Below are positions 5,803-5,874 of a stretch of 5,874 nt of DNA, piece by piece. The position numbers and the translations under genes are program-made. Within the stretch, counting starts at the first letter, position 1. Every line of letters starts with the position of its first letter. This stretch comes from Pyramidobacter sp. (GTDB lineage Bacteria > Synergistota > Synergistia > Synergistales > Dethiosulfovibrionaceae), in the NCBI GenBank assembly GCA_017940445.1, contig JAGAYQ010000347.1:1-5874 (forward strand), written 5' to 3'. Below the pieces are notes generated by a model. That model saw only the letters and a list, made by a program, of their open reading frames with translations, was not told where the DNA came from and made no database searches.

Positions 5803-5874
5803 GATCCCGATCCTCCCGCCGCAAAAACATACTGGATCCTGAACAGGTCCGCGCCCGTCTTCACACGATATTCA
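5799..5874 (-). CDS. mreC: MreC, C-terminal end only (runs off the window)
   Basis: Only the last 24 codons and the TGA stop are in the window. The readable tail is EYRVKTGADLFRIQYVFAAG followed by GSGS. The DLFxIxYV strand fits the end of the periplasmic beta domain of MreC, but the identification depends mostly on position directly before mreD with a 4-nt ATGA overlap. MreC is a bitopic periplasmic scaffold that activates PBP2-RodA. Nothing can be said about its other domains here. Confidence 0.72.
   Translation of the reverse strand, partial: EYRVKTGADLFRIQYVFAAGGSGS
5811..5816 (-). promoter_or_regulatory. Shine-Dalgarno of mreD, inside the mreC 3' end
   Basis: GGAGGA on the minus strand, 8 nt before the ATG at 5802. 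It lies within the last codons of mreC, so mreD is likely translated partly by re-initiation after mreC. Confidence 0.6.

Overview
All genes read on the minus strand, so transcription runs from high to low coordinates. The window is a slice of a cell-shape and division-site operon. In transcription order it holds the last codons of mreC (5799-5874), mreD (5323-5802), the elongation transpeptidase PBP2/mrdA (3567-5339), minC (2857-3531), minD (1858-2835), minE (1568-1849), rodA (402-1556), and the first 111 codons of a TIGR03960-type radical SAM/B12-binding-like protein (1-335). The window is GC-rich, and there is no gene-free stretch over 300 bases; the largest gap is 66 bases. No tRNA, rRNA, mobile element or CRISPR array was seen.

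The genes are tightly packed. mreC and mreD overlap by 4 nt (ATGA), mreD and mrdA overlap by 17 nt, and the other gaps are 35, 21, 8, 11 and 66 nt. I see no convincing promoter or sense-strand terminator, so this is probably one polycistronic transcript with its promoter upstream of the window. MreC/MreD scaffold the elongasome. RodA (SEDS glycosyltransferase) and PBP2 (transpeptidase) form its peptidoglycan synthase. MinCDE is a complete division-site selection system, sitting between the genes of that synthase pair. The radical SAM gene is probably a passenger with an unrelated job.

The host is a rod-shaped bacterium with a Min oscillator of the MinE type. The order mreBCD-mrdA-minCDE-rodA followed by a radical SAM gene is familiar from Clostridia-related lineages and Synergistota. 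The GC-rich codons and protein style make me lean to Synergistota, but this is inference from memory and not a search.

Most of the window is ordinary housekeeping DNA. I do not see an undescribed system. The points worth a second look are: (1) a 59-residue, very basic, in-frame N-terminal extension on MinD, with a second and better-spaced Shine-Dalgarno directly before the canonical MinD start, suggesting two MinD forms; (2) a Cys/Cys/His/Cys set next to the PBP2 active site, at the spacing of the zinc site described for Gram-negative PBP2; and (3) a perfect 8-bp hairpin plus T-tract inside minD, oriented as a terminator for antisense transcription.
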